From: Clostridium sp.
GTDB taxonomy: Bacteria > Bacillota > Clostridia > Clostridiales > Clostridiaceae
Length of the DNA stretch: 42,387 bases
Direction of reading: 5' to 3'
Assembly (NCBI GenBank): GCA_022773025.1
Contig: JALEZF010000074.1
Span: forward strand, 1-42,387
Both the position numbers and the translations under genes were made by a program. Position 1 is the first letter of the stretch; the number at the start of each line of letters is the position of its first letter. Of the stretch, positions 27,654 through 35,697 are shown piece by piece. The notes under the pieces were generated by a model. That model made no database searches. It saw nothing but the letters and a program-made list of their open reading frames with translations, and was not told the DNA's origin.

Positions 27654-28518
27654 TATAACGCCATAAGACTATTTCTCGCTTCTCTATAAATCCCATAGAT
27701 TTATAGAGATTTAAGGCAACAATATTATCTTTATGTGTTTTGATTTTTATTTTTTTAAAACCAAGTTCTTTGGATTTTTCTAAAAGACCATTTATGAGGA
27801 ATTTACCGTATCCATTTCCTCTATAATCCTGTAGAATACCTACATTCACTATAGTTCCACTATCTTCATTTCTAATTATTTGACCGTAACCTACATATTC
27901 TTCGTCCTTCTTTACAAATATTCCGGCTCCAGGTATATAATAGTCCTGTTCTTCTTCCATGTATATGTCCTTTAAAGTTAAAGGAGTTCTATTTTCATTG
28001 TGAAATACACTGTTTTGTATATTGCATCTTATTTCTTCATGGGTATTTTCTTCAAAAATTTCCAATTTAAGATTATTATTATGATTATCATAGGAATACT
28101 TATCTAAGTCATATATGAGCTCTATAGATTCATCATAAGGTTTAAAATCTAGGTAATCTAAAAATTCCTTTAATCCAACATTGCCATCACTTGAACATAT
28201 TATAGTGTCTATTTTATTTTCTAAAAGGAAAAGATTAAAATCAGCTTTCTTAAAGCTATTTATAAAATCTTCATTGAAATAAAAACCTTGCAAATAAAAA
28301 GTTCCACCTTCAACGCTGTCATACCATATATAGCCGCTTAAAATGTCATCTTTCAATACAAATCGTAGATTCCTCTTAAATATAAGTTTTTCTATAAAAT
28401 TTAAAGAATCGTAGATATGAAAAAAATCTTCATTTAATGTATTAAAGGTTTTGGCTTTAGAATTTAATTTTCTTAAAAGTGATATTTGATTTCTTTTTAG
28501 TTTTTTTAACTTAATCAT
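27625..28518 (-). CDS. GNAT family N-acetyltransferase
   Basis: A 297-residue protein with a GNAT domain in the C-terminal half. The acetyl-CoA pyrophosphate loop is RGNGYGKFL, followed by ALNLYKSMGF, the usual end of the fold. The N-terminal 150 residues look like a second, degenerate GNAT-like or substrate domain with no motif I know. The substrate is unknown. I chose ATG 28518 because GGAG lies 6 bases upstream; an earlier ATG at 28530 contains that site. It stands alone on the minus strand. Confidence 0.8.
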   Translation of the reverse strand: MIKLKKLKRNQISLLRKLNSKAKTFNTLNEDFFHIYDSLNFIEKLIFKRNLRFVLKDDILSGYIWYDSVEGGTFYLQGFYFNEDFINSFKKADFNLFLLENKIDTIICSSDGNVGLKEFLDYLDFKPYDESIELIYDLDKYSYDNHNNNLKLEIFEENTHEEIRCNIQNSVFHNENRTPLTLKDIYMEEEQDYYIPGAGIFVKKDEEYVGYGQIIRNEDSGTIVNVGILQDYRGNGYGKFLINGLLEKSKELGFKKIKIKTHKDNIVALNLYKSMGFIEKREIVLWRYNKKELFLSR

Positions 28519-28597
28519 ATAATACTCCATGAAATATTTATAAAATAAATAAATTTTAAAGTTACAATATATACATACTTGCTAAATAATTAAATTA

Positions 28598-28642
28598 TTA
28601 CAAAATAATATACGTGTATAAAGTAATTTACACGTATATTAT
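28598..28642 (-). terminator. Terminator after ispH-S1
   Basis: A perfect 14-bp inverted repeat (28605-28618 with 28629-28642) with a 10-base loop and TTTTG-type tail on the minus strand, eight bases after the gene. Confidence 0.8.
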
Positions 28643-28650
28643 AAAGTGAA

Positions 28651-30552
28651 CTATTCAGTAGCTTTAATGCTTAAAGATATCTTTTTATTTTCTTTGTCAA
28701 CTTTTAAGATTTTAACTTTAACATTTTCTCCAATAGAAAGCATCTCGTCAGCTTTTTCAATTCTCTTATGGCTTATTTCTGATAAATGAACTAATCCATC
28801 TACTCCTGGTTCTAATTCTATGAAAGCACCAAAACTTGCAAATCTAACTACTTTACCAAGAGCTATATTGCCTTCTGGATATTTGTCACATATATCATTC
28901 CAAGGATTTTCTAGAAGAGCCTTAATGCTTAAAGAAAGCTTTTTATTTTCTTTGTCTAAAGCTATAATCTTAACTTTTATCTTTTCATCAATCTTTAGAA
29001 TACTCTTAGGACTTTCTATTTTTCCCCAGCTCATTTCTGAAAGATGTAAAAGTCCGTCTACTCCATTAACTTCTACAAAAGCACCAAAGCTTGCAATTCT
29101 CTTTACAGTTCCCTCAAGAACTTCTCCTAATTCAAAGCTTTCCCATGATTTTGCTTCTATAGCTTCTTTTTCTTTTACTAAGATAGCTTTTCTTGAAACA
29201 ACCATCTTATTTTCTCTTCTGCCTTCTACAAATTCTATTATGCTTACTTCAAGGTCTTTTCCAACATAATCACTTAATTTTTCTACATGATATAAATCTA
29301 CTAAAGATGCAGGTAAGAATAGATTTATTCCCTTATAAGCTGCTATAAGACCGCCCTTTATTTCTTCCTTTATAGTAACTACAATGTTTTCTTTATTTTC
29401 AAAATGAGATTTTAACTGAGATAAAGAACTTTCTTTTTCTACTTCTAATCTTGATAAAACTACATTTCCATTTTCATTAACTCTTTGTATTACTTTTGCC
29501 TCTATTTCATCACCTATTTTAAAGTCATTAACTCCTGAGATAGAGATCTCACTTGTTGGTATTATACCTTCAACCTTATAGTTTATATTTACATAAACTC
29601 CATCATTATTTATAGAAACAATAATCCCCCTGATTTTTTGTCCTACATAAATCTTTCTTTCATTCTCGTCCATATAATTCATAACATCATTCATATCCAT
29701 AACATTTTCGTTATTCATTTTATTTATAGCCTCCTTTATAATCCAATCTGGTGTAGATGCACCAGCTGTAATACCAATTTTAAAATTTTCTCCCTTAATA
29801 AACTCTTCAGGTATATCCTCTGCAGATTCTACATGAATTGTATTGCTGCAATTACTGCTGCATATCTCGTATAATTTAGTAGTATTAGAACTATTCTTTC
29901 CGCCAAGAACTATCATTGCATCAACTTTACTTGATAATTCTGTTGCGCTGGTTTGTCTTTCGTTAGTAGCAGAGCATATTGTATTAAAAGCTACAAATTC
30001 TCTGCAATGTTTTGATACATACCCTATAGCATTCTCAAAGTTTTCTTGCTTTTCTGTAGTTTGAGATAAGACACACACTTTCATAGGAAGCTCTTCACTA
30101 AATTCACCATTCTTATAGAATATGGATGAATTATCGCACCAACCATTGATTCCTATAACTTCAGGATGATTTCCATCTCCAACTATAACTATTTTGTAAC
30201 CCTTTTTATAATATTCCTCAGCTTTTTTCTGAATCTTTGTTACAAAAGGGCAGGTAGCATCGATTATATTAAGTTTCTTTTCCTGTAGATATTCATATGT
30301 AGCCTTAGGAATACCATGAGATCTTATTATTATAAAGTCATCTTCCTTTAAGCTTTCTATGTTTTTAAGGTCTATAGGCTTAATATCTTTATCCTTTAAA
30401 AAATTCACTGCGTGTGAGTTATGTATTAGTGGTCCTAAAGTATAAACAGTAATACTTGGATGCCTTTCTTTTACTTTCAAAGCTTCATCCACTGCTCTTT
30501 TAACTCCAAAACAAAATCCTGCATTTGATGCTAAAATTACTTGCCTATTCAT
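28651..30552 (-). CDS. ispH: IspH fused to four S1 RNA-binding domains
   Basis: A 633-residue two-part protein. Residues 1-280 are HMBPP reductase, the last enzyme of the MEP isoprenoid pathway: cluster ligands Cys14, Cys101 and Cys193, and substrate residues His44, His129 and Glu131 are in place. Residues about 303-370, 387-455, 475-545 and 561-631 are four S1 repeats, as in ribosomal protein S1; repeats three and four are closest to consensus (SFGAFVEV, GLLHLSEMS). Such fusions are known in clostridia. It starts 5 bases after cmk and its ribosome site is inside cmk, so cmk and ispH are coupled. No separate rpsA is in the window. Confidence 0.95.
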   Translation of the reverse strand: MNRQVILASNAGFCFGVKRAVDEALKVKERHPSITVYTLGPLIHNSHAVNFLKDKDIKPIDLKNIESLKEDDFIIIRSHGIPKATYEYLQEKKLNIIDATCPFVTKIQKKAEEYYKKGYKIVIVGDGNHPEVIGINGWCDNSSIFYKNGEFSEELPMKVCVLSQTTEKQENFENAIGYVSKHCREFVAFNTICSATNERQTSATELSSKVDAMIVLGGKNSSNTTKLYEICSSNCSNTIHVESAEDIPEEFIKGENFKIGITAGASTPDWIIKEAINKMNNENVMDMNDVMNYMDENERKIYVGQKIRGIIVSINNDGVYVNINYKVEGIIPTSEISISGVNDFKIGDEIEAKVIQRVNENGNVVLSRLEVEKESSLSQLKSHFENKENIVVTIKEEIKGGLIAAYKGINLFLPASLVDLYHVEKLSDYVGKDLEVSIIEFVEGRRENKMVVSRKAILVKEKEAIEAKSWESFELGEVLEGTVKRIASFGAFVEVNGVDGLLHLSEMSWGKIESPKSILKIDEKIKVKIIALDKENKKLSLSIKALLENPWNDICDKYPEGNIALGKVVRFASFGAFIELEPGVDGLVHLSEISHKRIEKADEMLSIGENVKVKILKVDKENKKISLSIKATE

Positions 30553-30557
30553 GAATA

Positions 30558-31223
30558 TTAATTAGTCTCCTTTAAACTTTCTCTCATAATCTTTGCCATT
30601 TTATCTACCACTTCAAATATGCCTATCCCTGTAGTGTCTATTTCTATAGCATCATCTGCTTTTTTTAATGGGTCAATAGCTCTATTAGAATCTATATAAT
30701 CGCGTCTTTTGATATCTTCAAGGATTTCATTGTAATCACTGCTAATTCCCTTTGATACTAATTCTTTATATCTTCTATCAGCTCTCTCCTCTGGAGTTGC
30801 TGTCAAAAAGAATTTGAATGTAGCATCCTTTAAAACAACGGTGCCTATATCTCTCCCATCCATAATGACATCAAAATTTTTAGCTATATCCTGCTGAAGC
30901 TTAACTAATTTTTCTCTTACTTCTTTTATGGAAGCATATGCTGATACGTTATTACTTATATTAGGAAGAGTAAGTTCATCGTTAACATCTACTCCATTTA
31001 ATATAAGCCTATCATTTTCAAAGTGCATAGATAAATCATCCATTAAAGAGCATAATTCCTGTAAATTTTCAGCTTTAATATGATTTTCTAAAGCTTTTAA
31101 TGTAACAGCTCTATACATAGAACCTGTGTTTATGTACATTAGGTTGAATTTTTCTCCTAATAATTTAGCTATAGTACTTTTGCCAGCACCAGCTGGTCCA
31201 TCAATAGCAACTGACAAATTCAT
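30558..31223 (-). CDS. cmk: Cytidylate kinase
   Basis: Phosphorylates CMP and dCMP with ATP. The protein has 221 residues with P-loop GPAGAGKST at residues 9-17, the GSMYRAVTL segment and VIMDGRDIGTVV, all typical of Cmk. The ribosome site AGGCGG is a little weak. It lies upstream of ispH-S1; cmk next to an S1 gene is a widespread bacterial arrangement, kept here although S1 is fused to IspH. Confidence 0.96.
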   Translation of the reverse strand: MNLSVAIDGPAGAGKSTIAKLLGEKFNLMYINTGSMYRAVTLKALENHIKAENLQELCSLMDDLSMHFENDRLILNGVDVNDELTLPNISNNVSAYASIKEVREKLVKLQQDIAKNFDVIMDGRDIGTVVLKDATFKFFLTATPEERADRRYKELVSKGISSDYNEILEDIKRRDYIDSNRAIDPLKKADDAIEIDTTGIGIFEVVDKMAKIMRESLKETN

Positions 31224-31261
31224 GTTTTTTCCGCCTTTCTATATTGCTTTTACACATAAAC

Positions 31262-31284
31262 ATTATATCATAAATATGATATAA
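31262..31284 (-). promoter_or_regulatory. Palindrome with a -10-like element before cmk
   Basis: TTATATCAT (31263-31271) and ATGATATAA (31276-31284) form a 9-bp inverted repeat; its minus strand contains TATAAT 39 bases before the cmk start. There is no good -35, so it may be an operator-promoter overlap or chance. Confidence 0.35.
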
Positions 31285-31310
31285 GTTCTTTTTCTTTTAT
31301 AATTTAATTT

Positions 31311-32531
31311 TTATTTTCCAACCTTATTTCCTGCTAAATATCCTGTTGAAAAAGCAATTTGTACGTTATATCCACCAGTAAAAGCATCCACATCCATAAC
31401 TTCTCCAGCAAAATATAAGTTATCTATTATTTTTGATTGCATTGTAGAGGGGTCTATTTCCTTTATAGTAACGCCCCCTGCAGTGACTATAGCCTCGGCT
31501 ATAGGACGTAATTTTTCCACATTAAATGTAAGATTTTGAATTAGATGTACTAATTGTTTTCTTTCAGTTTTTGTTATGGAATTTACTTTTTTGTTTTCAT
31601 CTATTCCACTTAAACTTATTATTGTTGGAATAATCTTCTGAGGAAGCAGTTCATTAAGAGAGTTCCTAAAATCCTTATTTAGATTTTTGGAAAAATCCTT
31701 TTGAATTCTCTCATCCAGTTCTTTTTCATTAAGAGCAGGCTTAAGATTTATCTTAATTTTATACTGCTTATTTTCTTCAATATATCTGCTTCCCGTAAGA
31801 ACTATAGGGCCCGATATTCCAAAATGAGTGAATAGCATCTCTCCAAAATTCTTATATACTAAATTTTTATCTTCAAAAATCTTTAGTTCAACATTTTTTA
31901 AGGAAAGTCCCTGTAATTCTTTCACAAATGACTCCTTAAGCTGAATAGGAACTAAGGAACCTTTAGTTTCTATGATTTTATGACCCATAAGCTTACTATA
32001 CTTAAGTCCATCACCTGTGGAACCAGTTTGAGGGTAGGATACTCCACCAGTGCATATTATAAAATAATCAGCATAAAATTTTGTCTTATTATTTACTTCT
32101 ACATATTGAATGTTGCAATTAGAATAATGTATACCTGTAACTTCACTGTTTAAATTTATTTTAACACCACTATCTATCAAGGCCTTTTGAAACGCATTTA
32201 TTATGTCAGAAGATTTGTCGGATTTAGGAAACACTCTGTCTCCTCTCTCCACCTTTAGATCAACTCCTAAATCTTCTAAAAGGTTAATTGTATCTTTATT
32301 TGTAAAGGAGTAAAGTGCACTATATAAAAAATATGGATTTCCCGGTATATTCTCGAAAAAATCTCCTATATCTTTTGCATTTGTTACGTTACATCGTCCT
32401 TTACCTGTTATGTATAATTTCTTGCCTATCTTTTCATTTTTTTCTAGCAACATTACATCATGATTTTTTGAAGCTTCTAGTGCTGCCATCATTCCAGCAG
32501 GACCTGCTCCAATTACTATAACTTTGCTCAT
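31311..32531 (-). CDS. NAD(P)/FAD-dependent oxidoreductase, YhiN/HI0933 family
   Basis: A 406-residue flavoprotein of the HI0933/YhiN family. The N-terminal dinucleotide fold has GAGPAGMMAALEA at residues 8-20 and LLEKNEKIGKKLYITGKGRCNVTN, the family hallmark. A second FAD motif is near the C-terminus (NLYFAGEVMDVDAFTGGYNVQIAFSTG, split here by position only). The substrate is unknown. It has its own sigma-A promoter; cmk begins 87 bases after its stop, and no terminator is seen between, so cmk and ispH may be read from here. Confidence 0.9.
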   Translation of the reverse strand: MSKVIVIGAGPAGMMAALEASKNHDVMLLEKNEKIGKKLYITGKGRCNVTNAKDIGDFFENIPGNPYFLYSALYSFTNKDTINLLEDLGVDLKVERGDRVFPKSDKSSDIINAFQKALIDSGVKINLNSEVTGIHYSNCNIQYVEVNNKTKFYADYFIICTGGVSYPQTGSTGDGLKYSKLMGHKIIETKGSLVPIQLKESFVKELQGLSLKNVELKIFEDKNLVYKNFGEMLFTHFGISGPIVLTGSRYIEENKQYKIKINLKPALNEKELDERIQKDFSKNLNKDFRNSLNELLPQKIIPTIISLSGIDENKKVNSITKTERKQLVHLIQNLTFNVEKLRPIAEAIVTAGGVTIKEIDPSTMQSKIIDNLYFAGEVMDVDAFTGGYNVQIAFSTGYLAGNKVGK

Positions 32532-32569
32532 CTTAATTCAACTCCCATGATTACTTGTGTAACATATCT

Positions 32570-32598
32570 ATAGTATAGCTTATGAAAGGTACTGTCAA
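32570..32598 (-). promoter_or_regulatory. Promoter of the YhiN-type gene
   Basis: On the minus strand TTGACA (32598-32593), 17-base spacer, TACTAT (32575-32570); a perfect -35. GGGAG serves as ribosome site. Confidence 0.7.
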
Positions 32599-32615
32599 TA
32601 ATTCGACTTACACAT

Positions 32616-32699
32616 AAAAATGGAGCTTCATAAAGCGTTACTTCAAGTGACAGAAAAATACATCCGACATTTGAATTAGGCTTAATATAAGCTCCCATT
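32616..32699 (-). terminator. Possible long terminator after the RpiR-type gene
   Basis: On the minus strand AATGGGAGCTT (32699-32689) pairs with AAGCTCCATT (32628-32619) with one bulge, followed by a T-run. The 60-base insert contains a smaller hairpin, GTCACTTGAAGTAAC (32651-32637). The large loop makes it a weaker candidate. Confidence 0.4.
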
Positions 32700-32717
32700 A
32701 AATCCTTAAATTTGCCT

Positions 32718-33590
32718 TTAGATAGAATTTTTGTAGGAATAAACTTGATATTCCTCCCAAATAGATTCTAAGCTTGAATAAGTATTTGAAATCTTATCTT
32801 TTTCCCTAAGTCCCACTGCAATGATAAGTGCATTTATAACACTTAATGGAGCAACTAATGAATCTACAAAAGATGCCATATTACTTTGTGCTATTAGAGA
32901 ATAGTCGGCTTGAGCTGCTAACGGAGATAGTAGACTATCTGTTATAGCCACTACTTTTGCATTTCTACTTTGAGCAAAAGTTAAAGCCTCTATGGTTCTC
33001 TTTGCATATCTGGGGAAACCGATCCCTATTACAAGATCACCTTCAGATACAGTGAACATTTGTTCAAATATATCACTGACACCATAATTAACAACCTTTA
33101 CATTATCTAGAATTACATTTAAGTAAAATCCTAAAAAGTCTGATAATGCCGTAGAACTTCTAAGACCTATTATATAGATTCTCTTAGCTTTAAATATAAG
33201 CTCTACCACATCTTCAAAGGTTTTGTGATTAATTTTTTCAAGAGTTGATCTTATATTTTCCATGTCAGCTTTTAAAACACCTTTTAAAGCGTTTTCTTCA
33301 GTTATAAAATCATTTGATAGTTCAATTCTCTGAGCCGTGGTTAATTTGTTCTTTATAAGCTCTTGCAAAGCTTTTTGAAGTTTTGGATAACCAGAGAACC
33401 CTAATTCATTAGCAAATCTTACAACTGTGGATTCACTAACCCCAACACTTGTACCAAGTTTTGCTGCTGTCATAAAAGCAGCTTTATCGTAATGCTTTAA
33501 TATGTATTCAGCAATTAATTTTTGACCTTTGCTTAGTCTTGGAAACTTAGTTTGAATATTTCTCATTAAATCTTGACTTGTATTTTCCAT
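32718..33590 (-). CDS. MurR/RpiR family transcriptional regulator
   Basis: A 290-residue regulator with an N-terminal helix-turn-helix (about 5-80, including GVSESTVVRFANELGFSGYPKLQKAL) and a C-terminal SIS sugar-phosphate-binding domain (about 125-260, IIGLRSSTALSDFLG). Family members sense phosphosugars. No sugar gene is adjacent, so the target is unknown. The start was set to ATG 33590 because GAGGGAGC lies 8 bases upstream. It has its own promoter with a dyad at the start site, suggesting autoregulation. Confidence 0.88.
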   Translation of the reverse strand: MENTSQDLMRNIQTKFPRLSKGQKLIAEYILKHYDKAAFMTAAKLGTSVGVSESTVVRFANELGFSGYPKLQKALQELIKNKLTTAQRIELSNDFITEENALKGVLKADMENIRSTLEKINHKTFEDVVELIFKAKRIYIIGLRSSTALSDFLGFYLNVILDNVKVVNYGVSDIFEQMFTVSEGDLVIGIGFPRYAKRTIEALTFAQSRNAKVVAITDSLLSPLAAQADYSLIAQSNMASFVDSLVAPLSVINALIIAVGLREKDKISNTYSSLESIWEEYQVYSYKNSI

Positions 33591-33628
33591 AAAAAATAGC
33601 TCCCTCTTTTCAACCAAAAGATGTTAGT

Positions 33629-33649
33629 ATATTGCCTAAAATGCAATAT
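33629..33649. promoter_or_regulatory. Dyad at the transcription start of the RpiR-type gene
   Basis: ATATTGC (33629-33635) and GCAATAT (33643-33649) with a 7-base spacer lie just downstream of the predicted -10; a wider dyad (ATGTTA 33621-33626, TAACAT 33661-33666) surrounds it. A candidate operator. Confidence 0.4.
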
Positions 33650-33656
33650 TTATTTC

Positions 33657-33685
33657 ATTTTAACATTTGTTAGGAATTTATTCAA
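33657..33685 (-). promoter_or_regulatory. Promoter of the RpiR-type gene
   Basis: On the minus strand TTGAAT (33685-33680), 17-base spacer, TAAAAT (33662-33657). Confidence 0.6.
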
Positions 33686-33719
33686 GGTAGAAATTAGTTA
33701 ATAAATATAATCACTGGCT

Positions 33720-34274
33720 TTATATAATTTTCTTTTCAACCACTATAAGTCTAGGCGCCACAGGGGATCTATTCAAAAAACTTTGTTCCATAACACCATA
33801 TTTGGACTTATCTATGTTGCATAAAAACTTTTTTATTATTTCATATTCTTCGCGTCCTTTATCATGACCTATATAGCAAGCTATGGTAATAATTCCTCCC
33901 TCTCTTAATAAATCTAGCGAATCTATAATGGCTTTTAGTGAGGTGTCTCCTACTGTTGTTATGTTTTTATCTCCCCCTGGAAGAAAACCCAAATTAAACA
34001 TAGCTGCATCAAGCTTTTCTGATTTTATATACTCCTTTAAGTTTGAATGAGAATCGTTAATAAGTATTACCTTATTACAATCATTGTCTTTTTTATAATT
34101 ATCTATGCATTCCTTCTGAATATCAAAAGAATAAGTTTTTTCAAAAATTCCGTCTAAAAATTTCGTATCATTTCCATTACCAAGGGTAGCGTCTAAGGCA
34201 ACTTCAAAATTTAAACTGTAATTTTTTATTATATCATGAGCAAGGCTGCTTATATCACCTACATATCTAAACAT
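33720..34274 (-). CDS. mnmM: MnmM/YtqB-like SAM-dependent tRNA methyltransferase
   Basis: A 184-residue class I methyltransferase of the family called rRNA methylase YtqB, now assigned as MnmM for wobble uridine mnm5 formation in Bacillus. Motif I is DATLGNGNDT near residues 28-37, and the family mark FNLGFLPGGDK is near residue 93. The assignment to MnmM is by family resemblance; the exact tRNA target here is inferred. It starts 14 bases after rluB on the same strand and is probably coupled to it. Confidence 0.78.
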   Translation of the reverse strand: MFRYVGDISSLAHDIIKNYSLNFEVALDATLGNGNDTKFLDGIFEKTYSFDIQKECIDNYKKDNDCNKVILINDSHSNLKEYIKSEKLDAAMFNLGFLPGGDKNITTVGDTSLKAIIDSLDLLREGGIITIACYIGHDKGREEYEIIKKFLCNIDKSKYGVMEQSFLNRSPVAPRLIVVEKKII

Positions 34275-34288
34275 CTTTGTCCCTCCCT

Positions 34289-34999
34289 TTAAAGAGATTT
34301 TATATAATTTATTTCTTCACTAGTAAGGTGTCTCCACTTACCTTTTTCTAAATCTCCTAAATTAAGTTTTCCTAGGGCAACTCTTTTAAGAGTTAATACA
34401 TCATGACCCAAGCTAGAGCACATTCTTCTAACCTGTCTATTCTTTCCCTCATGGATTACTATTTTAACTTTGGATGAGTCTTCTCCTTTATATATAACTT
34501 CGATATCACTTGGTGCAGTAACATATCCGCCTATGTCTACTCCTTTTTTAAATTTACTCATTTCTAAAGGAGTAAAAACACCTGATACCTTAGCGATATA
34601 AACTTTATCTATTATGCTTCTTGGATGAATTAAATTGTTATATATATCTCCATCATTAGTAAGGATTAAAAGCCCTGAACTGTCATAGTCTAATCTGCCT
34701 ATAGGATAAATACGCTCCTTTACATCTACTAAATCAAGAATTGTCATTCTTCCCTTTTCATCCTTTACTGTAGTTACAAATCCTTCAGGTTTATTTAGCA
34801 TTATATAAACCTTGTTTTTCTCTAAAGCTATACTTTTATCATCTACTAAAATAACATCTTTATCTATACTAACTTTTGTTCCTAGTTCTTTTATTGTAAC
34901 ACCGTTAACTTTAACTCTTCCTTCTAAAATTATTTCTTCACATTTTCTTCTAGAAGCTACTCCGCATTTTGCCATAACTTTTTGTAATCTTTCTTCCAT
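34289..34999 (-). CDS. rluB: Pseudouridine synthase, RluB/RsuA family
   Basis: A 236-residue rRNA pseudouridine synthase. An N-terminal S4 RNA-binding domain (ERLQKVMAKCGVASRRKCEEI) is followed by the catalytic domain with GRLDYDSSGLLILTNDG, where the aspartate of GRLDYDS is catalytic, and HEGKNRQVRRM near residue 185. RluB (23S) is preferred over RsuA because of its place near scpAB in Firmicutes. The start is ATG 34999 with GGAGTG upstream. The 5' region 35000-35234 is AT-rich and holds a possible -10 (TATAAT, minus strand 35054-35049), and no gene I can support. Confidence 0.88.
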   Translation of the reverse strand: MEERLQKVMAKCGVASRRKCEEIILEGRVKVNGVTIKELGTKVSIDKDVILVDDKSIALEKNKVYIMLNKPEGFVTTVKDEKGRMTILDLVDVKERIYPIGRLDYDSSGLLILTNDGDIYNNLIHPRSIIDKVYIAKVSGVFTPLEMSKFKKGVDIGGYVTAPSDIEVIYKGEDSSKVKIVIHEGKNRQVRRMCSSLGHDVLTLKRVALGKLNLGDLEKGKWRHLTSEEINYIKSL

Positions 35000-35227
35000 A
35001 GAAATCACTCCAATATAAAAATAATTATTTTAAATTACTACTCCTTATATTATATGAAAAAATATATAAATTCAAATAAAACTATAAGATTACATTTTAA
35101 ATTCTCAGCACATAATAATTATTCTGTAAACAAAAGTAATAAAATGATTTCCTTGGAAATATATGTATTAAATTTAACTGGATTTATATTAAATTTTAAT
35201 TTGTGGACATACTACTTTAGACTTGTC

Positions 35228-35258
35228 TATAAAAAAAGTAGGGGTAATCCCCTACTTT
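35228..35258 (-). terminator. Terminator after the 80-residue Cys-rich gene
   Basis: A perfect 10-bp stem (AAAGTAGGGG with CCCCTACTTT), 4-base loop, and T7 on the minus strand. Confidence 0.9.
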
Positions 35259-35262
35259 AATT

Positions 35263-35505
35263 TTAGAGTCCACATCCGCATCCTCCGAATCCCCCAAAGA
35301 GAAGGAGAATGATGAGCCACAATGAGTTATTGCCACCAAATCCATCTGAACATCCATTATTATTGTTGCAACAATTGCAGTTATTCCAATTATTACATCC
35401 ACAATTTGAATAAGGTGCCTGATAATTACAACAAGATTGAGGATAATACCCACATGGAGGAGCAGTAACAAATACACTACAACATCTATTCTTAGATTTA
35501 CTCAT
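35263..35505 (-). CDS. Small Cys- and Asn-rich protein with a hydrophobic tail
   Basis: An 80-residue protein with 13 cysteines, many in pairs or C-x-C, and a run of Asn and Cys at about 34-52. The C-terminus is hydrophobic and glycine-rich (LWLIILLLFGGFGG, then CGCGL). The tail recalls the YjcZ/SscA type of small spore proteins, and the Cys/Asn-rich part recalls insoluble coat proteins, but I cannot place it in a named family. The start is ATG 35505, eight bases after AAAGGAGGT; an upstream in-frame ATG (35523) has no ribosome site. Monocistronic, with its own strong terminator. A sporulation role is an inference from composition. Confidence 0.75.
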   Translation of the reverse strand: MSKSKNRCCSVFVTAPPCGYYPQSCCNYQAPYSNCGCNNWNNCNCCNNNNGCSDGFGGNNSLWLIILLLFGGFGGCGCGL

Positions 35506-35581
35506 AAAATACCTCCTTTTCATCTTAAGTATATAATATTATATTGCAACAGTTGGTTTTTTGTTACTATGTTAAATTAAT

Positions 35582-35683
35582 AAAAACTCCACTACCTAAA
35601 TATTTGATGTAACCTCCTTAAGTTAGACCTAAAAATCTAACTTAAGTCATGTCAGTTCAATTATTATAAGTAATGGAGTTTTT
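35582..35683 (-). terminator. Terminator after pepP, interrupted by a small insertion
   Basis: The outer arms AAAAACTCCACTAC (35582-35595) and GTAATGGAGTTTTT (35670-35683) pair over 14 positions with one imperfect pair; a T-run ends the minus strand version. The loop carries the palindromic element at 35605-35659. Without it the loop would be about 16 bases, a normal terminator. Confidence 0.65.
35605..35659 (-). mobile_element. 55-bp miniature element with IS3/IS150-like ends
   Basis: On the minus strand it begins TGAACTGAC and ends TTACATCA, and its core is an 11-bp perfect inverted repeat (CTTAAGTTAGA with TCTAACTTAAG). TG...CA termini and an AAGTTAGA stretch are typical of ends of IS3-family elements of the IS150 group. 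Both flanks are ATT (35602-35604 and 35660-35662), fitting a 3-bp target duplication. No transposase is present. The family assignment is from pattern memory and needs a search. Confidence 0.45.
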
Positions 35684-35697
35684 TAATTATTTATATA

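Noticed and set aside
32528-32698. 56-codon minus-strand frame ending across the start of the YhiN-type gene (MGAYIKPNSNVG start)
   Set aside because: Codons such as ACG, CTG and CGA are unlike the neighbours, the ribosome site is poorly spaced, and the frame covers a good promoter and a terminator-like stem. Conservation could overturn this.
35054-35260. 68-codon plus-strand open frame upstream of the Cys-rich gene
   Set aside because: No ribosome site, and it reads into the terminator of the opposing gene.
35217-35477. 86-codon minus-strand frame overlapping the 80-residue Cys-rich gene
   Set aside because: It lacks a ribosome site, while the Cys-rich frame has a strong one and ends right before a terminator.
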